Counted from the stretch's first letter, positions 10,141-18,507 are shown. The stretch is DNA of 64,000 nucleotides from Methanobacteriota archaeon (GCA_023399215.1 JAEWQJ010000026.1:186001-250000), one strand, 5' to 3'. Translations and numbers: made by a program. The notes: generated from the letters alone by a model not told the origin.

Positions 10141-10150
10141 TTTATATAAT
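10141..10150 (+). promoter_or_regulatory. TATA box for the dehydrogenase gene
   Basis: TTTATATAAT preceded by an A-rich stretch (GATAAAGTC) fits an archaeal BRE/TATA pair. The predicted transcript start is near 10175. Confidence 0.55.
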
Positions 10151-10266
10151 CTAATTGAGAGAGTTCTTGTATTATAATTAATAGAGTCCAGAAATAATAT
10201 AAAAATTAGATATAAATGAAATTAAGGGCATTGATAAAAGAGGGGGAAAAGAGGGGGATAAAATCA

Positions 10267-11400
10267 ATGGAGGATATGTTCAGATTTGCGGATGAGCTTG
10301 GACCATTTAAGATCATCCATGTTTACGAACCGTCTGCTGACCTGAAAGCGGTTCTTGTTGTGGACAATATAGCGCGAGGGCCTGCTATTGGAGGGGTCAG
10401 GATGGCCATGGACGTAAGTACTGAGGAATGTTTCAGGCTGGCAAGAGCCATGACCCTTAAGAATGCGGCTGCAGATCTTCCTCATGGGGGCGGTAAGGTT
10501 GTCATCTACGGGGATCCGCGAATGCCACAGGAAAAGAAAAGCCAGATGCTTAGAGCACTTGCCAGTGCCCTCAGGTATGAAGAAGAATATATCTTCGCCC
10601 CTGACATGGGGACAGACGAAATCTGTATGGCCTGCATAAAAGACGAGATCGGAAGGGTGGTAGGCCTTCCCTGCGAGGTTGGAGGAATTCCCCTTGATGA
10701 AGTAGGAGCCACAGGTTGGGGGCTTGTACAGGCTACCGAGGTGGCGTTGCAATACTGTGATTTCGAGCTGAAAGATGCTCGCGTGGTTGTTCAGGGCTTC
10801 GGAGCAGTTGGAAAGCATGCTGCTTGTTTCCTTACCCAGAGAGGAGCGATTCTCGTAGGAGCCGCTGACTCCAGAGGTACGGTTCATGATCCCTATGGTC
10901 TGGATGTGGATACCCTGATCAGGCTTAAGAAAGAAGGAAAAAGTGTGATTGACTACCCTGGAGGAAAAAAGCTTGACATTAATGCCGTTATTGCCATTCC
11001 CTGCGACATCTGGATTCCAGCAGCCCGTCCGGACGTGATCAACGAAAATAATGTTCATCTTTTGAACACTAAACTGATTATTGAGGGAGCAAACATTCCG
11101 ATCACAGGAAAAGCTGAAAAAATCCTCTACGAGGAAGGTATCCTCTACGTCCCGGATTTTATCGCAAATGCAGGCGGCGTGATCTGTGCGGCTGCAGAGT
11201 ATCAGGGAGCCACACAATACGCAGCTTTCGGGTCAATTGAAGAAAAGGTTAGAAGAAACACGGCTCAGGTACTGGAAACTGCAAAAACAAAAGGAATCCT
11301 GCCAAGGGAAGCTGCATTCCAGATTGCTGTAAAAAGGGTTAAGCAAGCCATGGCATACAGGCGCTGGTCGATTTTTTCTTCGGCGCCGGGCTTTGTGTAA
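10267..11400 (+). CDS. Glu/Leu/Phe/Val dehydrogenase
   Basis: NAD(P)-dependent amino-acid dehydrogenase of the glutamate dehydrogenase superfamily, catalysing oxidative deamination or reductive amination of an amino acid; glutamate is the likeliest substrate. The N-terminal domain has the dimerisation/substrate motif LPHGGGKVVIYGDP and FAPDMGTDE. The Rossmann domain has GFGAVG, and EGANIP and ANAGGV follow. From ATG 10267 it has 377 residues, slightly short for the family. An in-frame ATG at 10216 would add 17 residues, but the GAGGGGG site lies 10 bases before 10267 and the family-like sequence begins there. The stop codon lies in a duplicated 18-19 bp segment. Confidence 0.88.
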   Translation: MEDMFRFADELGPFKIIHVYEPSADLKAVLVVDNIARGPAIGGVRMAMDVSTEECFRLARAMTLKNAAADLPHGGGKVVIYGDPRMPQEKKSQMLRALASALRYEEEYIFAPDMGTDEICMACIKDEIGRVVGLPCEVGGIPLDEVGATGWGLVQATEVALQYCDFELKDARVVVQGFGAVGKHAACFLTQRGAILVGAADSRGTVHDPYGLDVDTLIRLKKEGKSVIDYPGGKKLDINAVIAIPCDIWIPAARPDVINENNVHLLNTKLIIEGANIPITGKAEKILYEEGILYVPDFIANAGGVICAAAEYQGATQYAAFGSIEEKVRRNTAQVLETAKTKGILPREAAFQIAVKRVKQAMAYRRWSIFSSAPGFV

Positions 11401-11417
11401 CCTGCCGGTTTTGTGTA
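11381..11417 (+). repeat. 18-19 bp duplication across the GDH stop
   Basis: GCCGGGCTTTGTGTAACCT is followed directly by GCCGGTTTTGTGTAAGCT. The first copy contains the TAA stop of the dehydrogenase. Confidence 0.65.
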
Positions 11418-11460
11418 AGCTTTATATGATTCCAATCTCAGTCTTTACTTTTTAATTCCA

Positions 11461-11508
11461 GTCATTTAGGGTTTCTGAAGTCAGGTTATTCAGGATTTCG
11501 GAACCTCA
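11461..11508 (-). repeat. Degenerate ~24-bp duplication across a stop
   Basis: Read on the minus strand, TTCCGAAATCCTGAATAA is followed by TTCAGAAACCCTAAATGA after six bases. The first half carries the TAA stop of the acyl-CoA synthetase gene. Confidence 0.5.
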
Positions 11509-12889
11509 GATCGAGTTTCAGTTTATTCTTTCCTCCGCACAATACCACTGCTGCCCTGACCGCGCTATCCGGGGTAAAAAAGACCGGCATTCCAATGGCT
11601 GTAAAAGCCGAAGACATTTCCCTGCTGAATCTTCCACCCGGAGAACAGATTAGGACTGGTTTTTCACAATTACTGGCAAAAACTTTGATTTTTTCCGCGA
11701 CCCCTTTGGAAAGAAGAGGAGGACCCCAGAGCAGGCTAACTATTGCAAGGTCGTATTCTTCACCAAAAGCTTCCCGTAGAGCATCAACGTAGTGTTCGTC
11801 CTTTACACTGCCTGTAAGATCAACAGGATTTCTTACGGAAGCAAAAGTCGGGAGTCTCTTTCTCAGTTTGCTAACAGCTTCTATGGAAATATCGGGAACC
11901 CTGAGCCCAGCCTCCTCACAGGCATCAGCGATTGAAATTCCAATCCCTCCTCCGTCAGTAATTATGAGAACCCTTTTTCCTTTTACCAACGGATACCTGT
12001 TCAGGACTTTGCAGGCATCTTTTAATTCTTCATAACTCTCAACTTCAATTACACCTGCTTTCCTGAAAGCGGCTTCATAAGCCTCATATCTCCCGCTGAC
12101 AGCCCCTGTATGGGAACTTGCGGCTTTTGCGCCTGGCTCCCTTTTTCCAACCTTGAGAGCCACTACCGGCTTCTTTTGCACACATCTGGAAGCAGTATCA
12201 AGGAACCTGCGTCCATTTCCAACAGACTCGATATAAAGAGCAATGGCTTTTGTTGCTTCGTCTCCTGCCAGGAATTCAAGGCAGTCACTTTCGTCCACAT
12301 CCACTTTATTTCCATAACTTACTACCCGTGCGACCCCTGCTCCCTCGTTTGCCATTTCGTCCATAATCATAGCGGCAAAAGAGCCGCTCTGAGTAAGTAC
12401 CGAAACCCCGCCACTTGAAGGCCTTTCGACCTTATCGCTGCTTATAAAAAATGTATCCACTTTTGAGGCTGTATCGTAGATCCCAAGGCAGTTCGGCCCC
12501 ATAGCCCGGATCTTTTTCTTCTCTAAAATCTCTTTCAGGCGGACTTCCATTTCCTTTCCTTCAGGTCCAATTTCCCGAAAACCTGAACTAACAATTATTG
12601 CTCCTTTTATATTTTCCACAGGGCCATTGAGGATTTCAAGGACAGTAGAGGCTGGAACTGCAAAAATTGCAATGTCGATTTTGTCCTTTATCTCGTTCGG
12701 AGCCGGATAACATTTAAGCCCCCTGATTTCCTGGTAACCCGGATTTACGGGATATATATTTCCCTGAAACCCCATTTTCAGGAGGTTTTCCAGGATTGTA
12801 CAGGAGAGTTTTTCAGGGTTTGGTGAGGCTCCTATCAGGGCTATGCTTTCAGGCTTAAAGAAAAAGTCAATCTGTTCTTCAGTGGTCAT
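11486..12889 (-). CDS. ADP-forming acyl-CoA synthetase, alpha subunit
   Basis: 467-residue alpha (CoA-binding/ligase) subunit of an ADP-forming acetyl/acyl-CoA synthetase, which makes ATP from ADP, phosphate and an acyl-CoA. It has an N-terminal CoA-binding Rossmann domain (ALIGASPNPEKL, about 16-27; MGPNCLG), a succinyl-CoA-ligase-like domain, and the phosphohistidine loop SSHTGAVSG (about 258-266). The ATP-grasp beta domain is neither fused nor adjacent, so a beta subunit must come from elsewhere. The length is right for a stand-alone alpha subunit. Substrate specificity is not evident; acetate and branched or aryl acids are known for the family. Confidence 0.88.
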   Translation of the reverse strand: MTTEEQIDFFFKPESIALIGASPNPEKLSCTILENLLKMGFQGNIYPVNPGYQEIRGLKCYPAPNEIKDKIDIAIFAVPASTVLEILNGPVENIKGAIIVSSGFREIGPEGKEMEVRLKEILEKKKIRAMGPNCLGIYDTASKVDTFFISSDKVERPSSGGVSVLTQSGSFAAMIMDEMANEGAGVARVVSYGNKVDVDESDCLEFLAGDEATKAIALYIESVGNGRRFLDTASRCVQKKPVVALKVGKREPGAKAASSHTGAVSGRYEAYEAAFRKAGVIEVESYEELKDACKVLNRYPLVKGKRVLIITDGGGIGISIADACEEAGLRVPDISIEAVSKLRKRLPTFASVRNPVDLTGSVKDEHYVDALREAFGEEYDLAIVSLLWGPPLLSKGVAEKIKVFASNCEKPVLICSPGGRFSREMSSAFTAIGMPVFFTPDSAVRAAVVLCGGKNKLKLDLRFRNPE

Positions 12890-12911
12890 TAATGGCCTTC
12901 CGAATTATCTG

Positions 12912-12998
12912 CAGATTATACTCAGATTAATCAGATTATATTCAGACTTATATTCAGACTACACTCAGATCATACTCAGATTATATTCAGATTATAGT
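12912..12998. repeat. 11-bp tandem repeats upstream of the synthetase gene
   Basis: About eight units of CAGATTATACT/CAGATTATATT with small changes. The period is close to one DNA helical turn. The array starts 22 bases upstream of the synthetase start codon (12889, minus strand), so it overlaps where its promoter should be. Confidence 0.8.
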
Positions 12999-13273
12999 TT
13001 CGAGATTAAATATTTACACATAACAAACTTCGGTTTTATAAAACAGAAAAGAAGCAAAATCTGGAAAAATTCGATTGGATAACGAAAAACTCATTACAAG
13101 ACTTTTAAAGGACCTTTAAAGTACCTAAAGGATATTTAAAGGTTTTTTCAGAACCTTTAACCGCTACAAGCATGGAAAAACTGGACGAATGGAAGTCCCG
13201 GTACCTTTTTCAGTGCCTTAGTTTTCTTTCTCGCATATTTTACGTTTTCGGATTCTCTTTACTTAGTTACGGT

Positions 13274-13630
13274 TTAGCGCTCACAGTACATGCAAATAGC
13301 CTTTTCGCATTCTTCACTCTGGAATTTCCACTTCAGCCCCCAGCGTTTAATTTCCTGTATTATTTTCACGAAATCCACTCCACTTTCGGTCAGGTAATAC
13401 TCAGATTTCGGAGGATTTGTGGAATGATCAACCTTCTTTTCAATCAGGCCTTCAGTTTCCAGCTCTGTCAGCCTCTCAGAGAGAATCTTTGGTGTTATGT
13501 AACCGAGTTTCCTTTTGAGCTCATTAAAACGCTTTTCCTTTTTTTCCCCCTTGTACAACTCCAGAAGGATATGGATTGTCCATCTTTTCCCTATGATATT
13601 CATGGTTTTGTAGACTGTGCAGTCTTTCAT
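13274..13630 (-). CDS. HxlR-family winged-helix regulator
   Basis: 118-residue DNA-binding regulator of the HxlR family. From ATG 13630 it begins MKDCTVYKTMNIIGKRW, the family's usual opening with Cys at position 4, then a winged helix (ILLELYKGEKKEKRFNEL, LTELETEGLI). That Cys is redox-sensitive in some relatives. An upstream in-frame start at 13771 would add a hydrophobic extension unlike the family. No Shine-Dalgarno site is seen, so the mRNA may be leaderless. It is divergent from the sulfite-reductase-like gene at 13888 and could control it; this is an inference from position. Confidence 0.85.
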   Translation of the reverse strand: MKDCTVYKTMNIIGKRWTIHILLELYKGEKKEKRFNELKRKLGYITPKILSERLTELETEGLIEKKVDHSTNPPKSEYYLTESGVDFVKIIQEIKRWGLKWKFQSEECEKAICMYCER

Positions 13631-13887
13631 AGTATAAACATAGAAACTGTCTAATATATAAATTAATATCTCTAATATACTGGTATCAAAAAAATAGTAG
13701 TATAAAATGTTTTTTATAAAACAAACTTGTATTAATTTCCAGTAAAAGTTTCCCAGTATCTGGCAAAACATAAAAGCGGACCCTTACTCCAGAGATAGAA
13801 CTCAAGAGCGAGACGCGGGATATATTGTCAGAGCTGCCGGAAATTAACCAGATCGGAAATTTGCAAAATGTGGAGAGTATAATAACC

Positions 13888-14547
13888 ATGAAAGACAACT
13901 TACCGGAAAAAGGTGCAATCGTTCAGAGAGACCGTGAAACCTATGCAATCGCCCCTCATATCCCAGGAGGAATTGCGGACCCTAACACCCTCAGGAAGAT
14001 AGCCGACGTTGCGGAAAAATATGGAGCCGCTGCCCTTAAAATGACTTCTGCCCAGAGGATTGCAATCGTGGGTCTAAAGGAGGAAGATCTTGATAATGCG
14101 TGGGCTGATCTGGATATGAAACCCGGCGCAGCTGTAGGGCTTTGCGTAAGAAGTGTAAAGTTCTGTCCTGGGACTACTTTCTGCAAGCAAGGAAAACAGG
14201 ATGCTGTAGGCCTGGGTCTTAAACTGGATGAAAAATACCACGGAATGTCAATGCCTTCCAAGTTCAAGATGGCAGTTTCCGGTTGTCCGAACTCTTGCTC
14301 TGAGCCTGCAATTAAGGACATAGGGGTAATGGGCACTGCTAAAGGATATACCCTGATGGTAGGAGGTGCTGCGGCTGCAAGTCCAAGACTTGCTGAGGTT
14401 GTTGCAAAAGAACTCTCAGAAGAGGAAGTTCTTGACGCAATCGACAGAATTGTTAATTTCTACAAAAACTCTGGCACGAAAAAGAGGCTTGGAAAGTTCA
14501 TTGAAGGCATTGGACTTGAGAGTTTCAAATCCCAGGTAGGCCTGTAA
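13888..14547 (+). CDS. Small dissimilatory sulfite reductase-like protein
   Basis: 219-residue stand-alone siroheme/[4Fe-4S] module of the group I Dsr-like proteins found in methanogens. A ferredoxin-like half-domain (about 10-80) is followed by the cluster motif C93-x5-C99 (CPGTTFC) and C133-x3-C137 (CPNSC). These four Cys bind the [4Fe-4S] cluster and bridge to siroheme. There is no extra ferredoxin or flavin domain, so it needs an external electron donor. Its substrate in methanogens is uncertain (sulfite or another small oxyanion). I chose ATG 13888 because GGAGAG lies 10 bases before it; an upstream TTG (13825) would add 21 unconserved residues. Confidence 0.85.
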   Translation: MKDNLPEKGAIVQRDRETYAIAPHIPGGIADPNTLRKIADVAEKYGAAALKMTSAQRIAIVGLKEEDLDNAWADLDMKPGAAVGLCVRSVKFCPGTTFCKQGKQDAVGLGLKLDEKYHGMSMPSKFKMAVSGCPNSCSEPAIKDIGVMGTAKGYTLMVGGAAAASPRLAEVVAKELSEEEVLDAIDRIVNFYKNSGTKKRLGKFIEGIGLESFKSQVGL

Positions 14548-14567
14548 AACCAGGTAAGTTTGTATGT
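14530..14567 (+). repeat. 18-bp duplication across a stop codon
   Basis: CCAGGTAGGCCTGTAAAA, which contains the TAA stop of the Dsr-like gene, is followed by CCAGGTAAGTTTGTATGT. The two share about 12 of 18 positions. Confidence 0.5.
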
Positions 14568-14879
14568 GGGATTTACAGCTCTCAAATTGCTTTATTCAGC
14601 ATTGAGTGCTTTCGAATCTGTTCCCATTCAAAGTGTTTCCTCTGTAAACTCTCAACCAAATCTTAACCCAAGACAAATATGGAGTTTCAGGGATTGAAAT
14701 TCATAACACTTTTCAAAGTAGTGGGAAAACTTATACCGACCAGGCATATATGGGATGAATATCAGAATGACATACATAGAGACGGATTCAGAATAACATA
14801 CATAATATAAAGCGTAATCAAAAACAGCCAGACTGTTCTCATAAACCTGGTCGGTATTAATACTAAGGCAAGGTGTTAA

Positions 14880-14908
14880 GGCATAATGCCAGGTTAAGGC
14901 ATAATGCC
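14880..14908. promoter_or_regulatory. Paired GGCATAATGCC palindromes (candidate operator)
   Basis: The palindrome GGCATAATGCC occurs at 14880-14890 and again at 14898-14908, inside an 18-base direct repeat (GTTAAGGCATAATGCC). The pair ends 36 bases before the cupin start codon, a position where a regulator could block transcription. The rest of the 14548-14944 gap shows no gene. Confidence 0.5.
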
Positions 14909-14944
14909 GAAAAATAAAAAAATATGGTCAAAAGGGGAGAATTA

Positions 14945-15283
14945 ATGAAAATTACCGAGATGAAATCCTCGCCTGAAAAACCGAACCCTCACAATGTGAG
15001 TGTCCGGATGCTCTACAATACCGAACACGCCCAAGCAGTACATATAGAACTTAAGCCAGGGGAAGCTTTAAAAAAGCATATGACTCCCACAGACGTCTTT
15101 TTCTACATTCTTGAAGGAAAAGGCATTGTTGAAATTGGCGACGAACAACAGGAAGTTAGCCGGGATATGCTGATTGAGAGTCCTGCAAGAATTCCCCATC
15201 GTCTTCTGAATCCGGGAGATGGGATTTTCAGGGTGCTGGTCGTAAAGGCCCCAAGACAAACCGAAGCTACACGCATGCTGTAA
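14945..15283 (+). CDS. Small single-domain cupin
   Basis: 112-residue cupin beta-barrel. The first conserved motif is seen in ELKPGEALKKHM and the second in HRLLNPGDG, with TDVFFYILEGKGIVEIGD between. Metal ligands are only partly recognisable. Such single cupins bind metals or small ligands, and the specific role is unknown. I chose ATG 14945 because GGGGAG lies 5 bases upstream; the ATG at 14924 has no site. It follows paired palindromes and is followed after 52 bases by the CGGC gene, so the two may form an operon. Confidence 0.8.
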   Translation: MKITEMKSSPEKPNPHNVSVRMLYNTEHAQAVHIELKPGEALKKHMTPTDVFFYILEGKGIVEIGDEQQEVSRDMLIESPARIPHRLLNPGDGIFRVLVVKAPRQTEATRML

Positions 15284-15335
15284 ATGTAAAGCAAATGTAA
15301 GAACGGCTGTCGAAATGGTTCAAAGCGAGGCATGA

Positions 15336-15680
15336 ATGGAAGAAAAAACAAAACCTACAAAAATAGCGGTCGTACGCTGCGACATCGTCTCGGAAACCTG
15401 TCCGGGAGTAGGCTGTTTTAAAGCTTTCAACGAAAGAAAGTCACACTTTGATGCCTACGACGAAAACACTCAGATGATCGCCTTTTTTACGTGCGGAGGC
15501 TGTTCGGGGAGGAGAGTGTACCGTCTGGTGAATTCCCTCAAAAAGTATGGCCTTGATGCCGTACACCTCAGCTCCTGCATGCTTATGGAAGACACTTATC
15601 CTAAGTGTCCTAACCTTGACAATATAAAAAAGACGATTCAGGATGCAGGAATAAAGGTTGTGGAAGGTACTCATCACTGA
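15336..15680 (+). CDS. CGGC-domain protein
   Basis: 114-residue protein of the CGGC family, small cysteine-rich proteins of anaerobes presumed to bind metal or work in redox chemistry. Conserved Cys are at 15, 22 and 27 (CPGVGC) and in the name-giving CGGC at 53-56, with another in LSSC. GCGAGG lies 5 bases before the start. Its neighbours are a cupin, a siroheme protein and a ferredoxin, consistent with redox or metal handling. A 17-bp tandem array begins in its stop codon. Confidence 0.85.
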   Translation: MEEKTKPTKIAVVRCDIVSETCPGVGCFKAFNERKSHFDAYDENTQMIAFFTCGGCSGRRVYRLVNSLKKYGLDAVHLSSCMLMEDTYPKCPNLDNIKKTIQDAGIKVVEGTHH

Positions 15681-15805
15681 AGACAATCCACTATTGAAGA
15701 CAACCCACTATTGAAGACAACCCACTATTGAAGACAATCCACTATTGAAGACAACTCACCATTGAAGACAACTCACCATTGAAGACAACTCACCACCGAA
15801 GACAG
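15679..15805 (+). repeat. 17-bp tandem array starting in a stop codon
   Basis: Seven full units and one partial unit of GAAGACAATCCACTATT and variants (GAAGACAACCCACTATT, GAAGACAACTCACCATT). The first unit begins at the last two bases of the TGA stop of the CGGC gene, so the array sits wholly in its 3' UTR. The sequence before the first unit (CATCACT) resembles the unit junction, suggesting it grew from the gene end. Confidence 0.85.
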
Positions 15806-15893
15806 TTTTTGATAAAAAGATTTATAGGCAAGAAATACATCAAAAGTCGAGCAGATAAACGCGCAAATGAGGGAAATCGGTCTAGAGGGAAAT

Positions 15894-16320
15894 ATGTTTA
15901 CAGAAGAAAAAAAGGCAATAGTTTACCGATTCTTTGAAGAAAACCCTTCTAGAGGAAATCTGAATGCCACTGATGAGTTGCTGTCACCTGCTTTTTCTAT
16001 ACATGTTCCTCTTTCTTCTTCTCTGGGAGTCAAGGGAATAAATGAAATAATCACTGCATGTAGAGCAGCCTTCGAACACCTAAATGTTACAGTTGAGGAT
16101 ATGATTGCAGAGGATAATACAGTTACTGCACGTTTTATAGCTAGTAGCGTACACAGAACAGAGGTAGCAGGTTTGCCGGCTACAGACAAGCGAATAACCA
16201 TGACTGAAATAGAGATTTTCCTATTAAGGATGGTAAGATTCATGAGTTGTAGGGTGAAGCTAATCTTCTGGTCTGATGCAACAACTAGGGATTGTTTCTG
16301 CGCCTGGAGACGAGAGTTAA
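15894..16320 (+). pseudogene. SnoaL-like polyketide cyclase/ester cyclase, broken
   Basis: Residues 1 to about 110 (from ATG 15894, with GAGGGA 3 bases upstream) read as a SnoaL-like cyclase of the NTF2-like fold. Near 16222 a single-base deletion shifts the frame. Continuing in the corrected frame gives IKDGKIHEL, then TAG where the family has Trp (TGG). A second single-base deletion near 16271 is needed before LMQQLGIVSAPGDES and TAA at 16318-16320. Three lesions in 100 bases at the C-terminal end mean it is very probably dead. A frame that simply runs on to 16349 has an unrelated C-terminus. Confidence 0.8.
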
Positions 16321-16430
16321 ACGTCATCAGACGCGCTATATTCATCTAATTTAGTTTTTCATGTAAAAATTCTGTTGAAAATACAATTTAAAAGTAAAAT
16401 AGGTAATTAAGAGTAAGCTAGGGTAATAAA

Positions 16431-16859
16431 ATGAGCCATGATATAACTCGAGACAGGAATATTGAAGAAGATGAAAATTACGAAGGTGCGGACCTTGAGC
16501 TTCGTGACATTCCCCTTCCAAACACAGACAATATTCTGTATTCGATTTTAAATTCCTTAAACCACAATATTGCAAACTTTTATGCTTACACGAAGTTCAA
16601 AGACTATATCTCTGAAAAGACCCTGGATACGGAACTGCTACAGAGAAGCATGAGCATCCACAGGGACTTTTCAGCTCTGTTTCTGCACACAAAAGAAGAG
16701 CTGGTACTTGTTTATCCTGATCTTCTGGAAAAAGCTGAAAAGCTGTTGTTCAAAGGAGATACAGGCACGGACTTTATGAATTATACTCGTAAGCTGTGCA
16801 AATTAATAGGCGACTATAAGAAAATACTGTACAGGGAAGGATATTTGCCGGACCTTTGA
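16431..16859 (+). CDS. Hypothetical protein, 142 residues
   Basis: Soluble, mostly helical, acidic N-terminus (residues 1-30), no signal peptide or membrane segment. I do not recognise a family. Central and C-terminal parts (about 32-138) look like a helical bundle, with few cysteines. No strong ribosome binding site precedes ATG 16431 (AGCTAGGGTAATAAA is the closest). It lies between the dead cyclase and the ferredoxin on the same strand. Codon use resembles its neighbours, so I think it is real. Confidence 0.6.
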   Translation: MSHDITRDRNIEEDENYEGADLELRDIPLPNTDNILYSILNSLNHNIANFYAYTKFKDYISEKTLDTELLQRSMSIHRDFSALFLHTKEELVLVYPDLLEKAEKLLFKGDTGTDFMNYTRKLCKLIGDYKKILYREGYLPDL

Positions 16860-16957
16860 ATGTAACTCTTGCTCAACGCTATCTTATTCTGAAATTTCAC
16901 TGCGTTGTGCAATTAAAATATATTTTTAATTTGAATATATTGAGGGGGATTGGTTAA

Positions 16958-17326
16958 ATGGTAAAACGAATGATAGTAAAAATTGACGAAAAGAAATGCA
17001 CAGGCTGCGGAAAATGTGTTGCACCCTGTGCCGAAGGTGCTATTAAAATCATTAACGGAAAAGCAAAGGTCATATCCGAGGAACTCTGTGACGGTATGGG
17101 GTTCTGCCTCGGCATCTGTCCCGAAGGTGCAATCTCAGTTGAAGAAAGACATACCGTCGAATTTAACCGGGAAAGAGCAGAAGCTCAACTCAGGAAAAAA
17201 GATATCTCCATCCACTGCTTCACCTGTGGAGCAGGCGAAGACACCAGCTATCTCCTCCCCCTCAGGCACAATATGCAGAGCCTATGGGTATGTACCCGCT
17301 GCCTTCCTAAACTGATTCACAGTTAA
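16958..17326 (+). CDS. Ferredoxin-like Fe-S protein with extra CxxC pairs
   Basis: 122-residue iron-sulfur protein. The N-terminal half carries one full [4Fe-4S] motif, C14-x2-C17-x2-C20-x3-C24, and a second motif with only three Cys (CDGMGFCLGICPEGA), which might hold a [3Fe-4S] cluster or share a ligand. The C-terminal half has two further pairs, CFTC and CTRC, like a zinc ribbon or a docking site. GAGGGG lies 11 bases upstream of ATG 16958. It could supply electrons to nearby redox proteins, but no partner is fixed by context. Its 3' end, including the stop codon, is duplicated about 140 bases downstream. Confidence 0.8.
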   Translation: MVKRMIVKIDEKKCTGCGKCVAPCAEGAIKIINGKAKVISEELCDGMGFCLGICPEGAISVEERHTVEFNRERAEAQLRKKDISIHCFTCGAGEDTSYLLPLRHNMQSLWVCTRCLPKLIHS

Positions 17327-17424
17327 TCCAATTAAATTTTAGAATCAAAACCTCTTTTGACATTGAGACATAGCGTATCGAAAAGATCTCCGTCCTACCG
17401 AGACGGGACTCGGGATGAAAAGAA

Positions 17425-17471
17425 TATGAGTATGTACCCGCTGTATTCCTAAACTGATTCACAGTTGATCG
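17425..17471 (+). repeat. Second copy of the ferredoxin gene 3' end
   Basis: These 47 bases match 17283-17329 with about 5 differences; both contain TATGTACCCGCTG and TTCCTAAACTGATTCACAGT. The original carries the last 14 codons and TAA stop. The copy is a relic with no reading frame of its own, lying in the otherwise empty 17327-17685 gap. Confidence 0.8.
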
Positions 17472-17685
17472 GTTATTAAATATCTTCCATGCTGTGTAGC
17501 CACCTATGTAACTCCTCATGTTTTTCGGGACCTATTATTTCAGTTTATGCGGCTCAAAGGACTCCAGCAAATCTTTCTGGTCAGCCTATGAGAGGCAGGC
17601 ATCTACCATCAGGTACAGGGTCCATTTTCTGGATTTGGAAGTTATTTTTCAAAAAACTTTTAAGATCTCAGGAATTGAATCCTGT

Positions 17686-18507
17686 ATGCAAAATAAAAGG
17701 CTTCTTCAGGACATAGGGCTGAGCGCCTATGAAGCAGCTGCATATCTTTCTCTCTTGAAACTCGGAATCTCCGAGGCAAATCACATCGGCAGGGACGCTG
17801 ACGTGCCCTATGGGAAGATATATACCGTTCTTGAATCGCTGGCAGGAAAAGGTTTTGTAGAAGTCCAGACTTCAAGACCTAAAAAGTTCAGGGCGGTTGA
17901 TCCTGAAATAGCATTAGATCTCTTTTTTGAAAAGCGAACATCCGAGTTTGAAAAAGAAATAAAGGTCTTAAAGGGCTTTGTTGAAGAAGCAAAACAGGTC
18001 CTGAAAACTATACCGGTTCAGAAACGAAAAGATGAGGTTTTCTGGACGACTGCTATAACCGAGTCCGAAATCAGGAAGTTTGCTGTTTCCATCTATGGAG
18101 AAGTAAAAAAGTCCATATATATAATTCCTCCTGCCTTTGGAATGCCTATCATTTCTAGCCTGCTGCCTGAAATATCAAAAGCTATTGACCGCGGGGTTAA
18201 AATCAAGCTGCTGGGGTCTCATCGTTTTACAGCTCTTTCTTCTATGCTTTCACTGCTGGGAGAAGATAGTTTCGGTAAATTCAAAAAAGGCGTAGAAATA
18301 AGGCTTGTTCAGAACTTTAATTCCTGTTTCGGTATTGTTGATGACAGTATTGTGGTGCTATTTCAGCTCCATCCCCTGGACAATGACCGTGTCCTTTCGG
18401 TTGTGAAAATCTGGGATGCGGGGCTTGCAAAAAATCTGGGTAAGGAATTCGAACTCCTCTGGAATGGAGGAGAAGAGTTTGATTTTGAAAAAGATGCTGA
18501 AAGGTAA
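17686..18507 (+). CDS. TrmB-family transcriptional regulator
   Basis: 273-residue regulator. An N-terminal winged helix (about 1-70, LLQDIGLSAYEAAAYLSLL through YTVLESLAGKGFV) is followed by a coiled linker (about 80-125) and a phospholipase-D-like sensor domain of the TrmB type. TrmB proteins usually bind sugars or related ligands; the ligand is unknown here. I chose ATG 17686 because the HTH begins there; the frame is open upstream to 17518 but that part is unlike the family. The ribosome binding site is weak (AGGAAT). No target gene is evident. Confidence 0.8.
   Translation: MQNKRLLQDIGLSAYEAAAYLSLLKLGISEANHIGRDADVPYGKIYTVLESLAGKGFVEVQTSRPKKFRAVDPEIALDLFFEKRTSEFEKEIKVLKGFVEEAKQVLKTIPVQKRKDEVFWTTAITESEIRKFAVSIYGEVKKSIYIIPPAFGMPIISSLLPEISKAIDRGVKIKLLGSHRFTALSSMLSLLGEDSFGKFKKGVEIRLVQNFNSCFGIVDDSIVVLFQLHPLDNDRVLSVVKIWDAGLAKNLGKEFELLWNGGEEFDFEKDAER

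Larger units (their letters stand above)
9421..10215. other. Intergenic region with GDH promoter
   Basis: About 800 bases between two divergent genes. The only clear features are the 15-bp tandem array (10004-10093) and a TATA box TTTATATAAT (10141-10150) suited to the dehydrogenase gene. Short frames here, such as 9841-10056, look non-coding. Confidence 0.5.

Noticed and set aside
10264..11217. 317-residue frame antisense to the dehydrogenase
   Set aside because: It lies wholly opposite a well-conserved gene, has no family-like sequence, and is a by-product of that gene's codon use.
15679..15805. Array considered as CRISPR
   Set aside because: 17-bp units without spacers; it is a simple tandem repeat.
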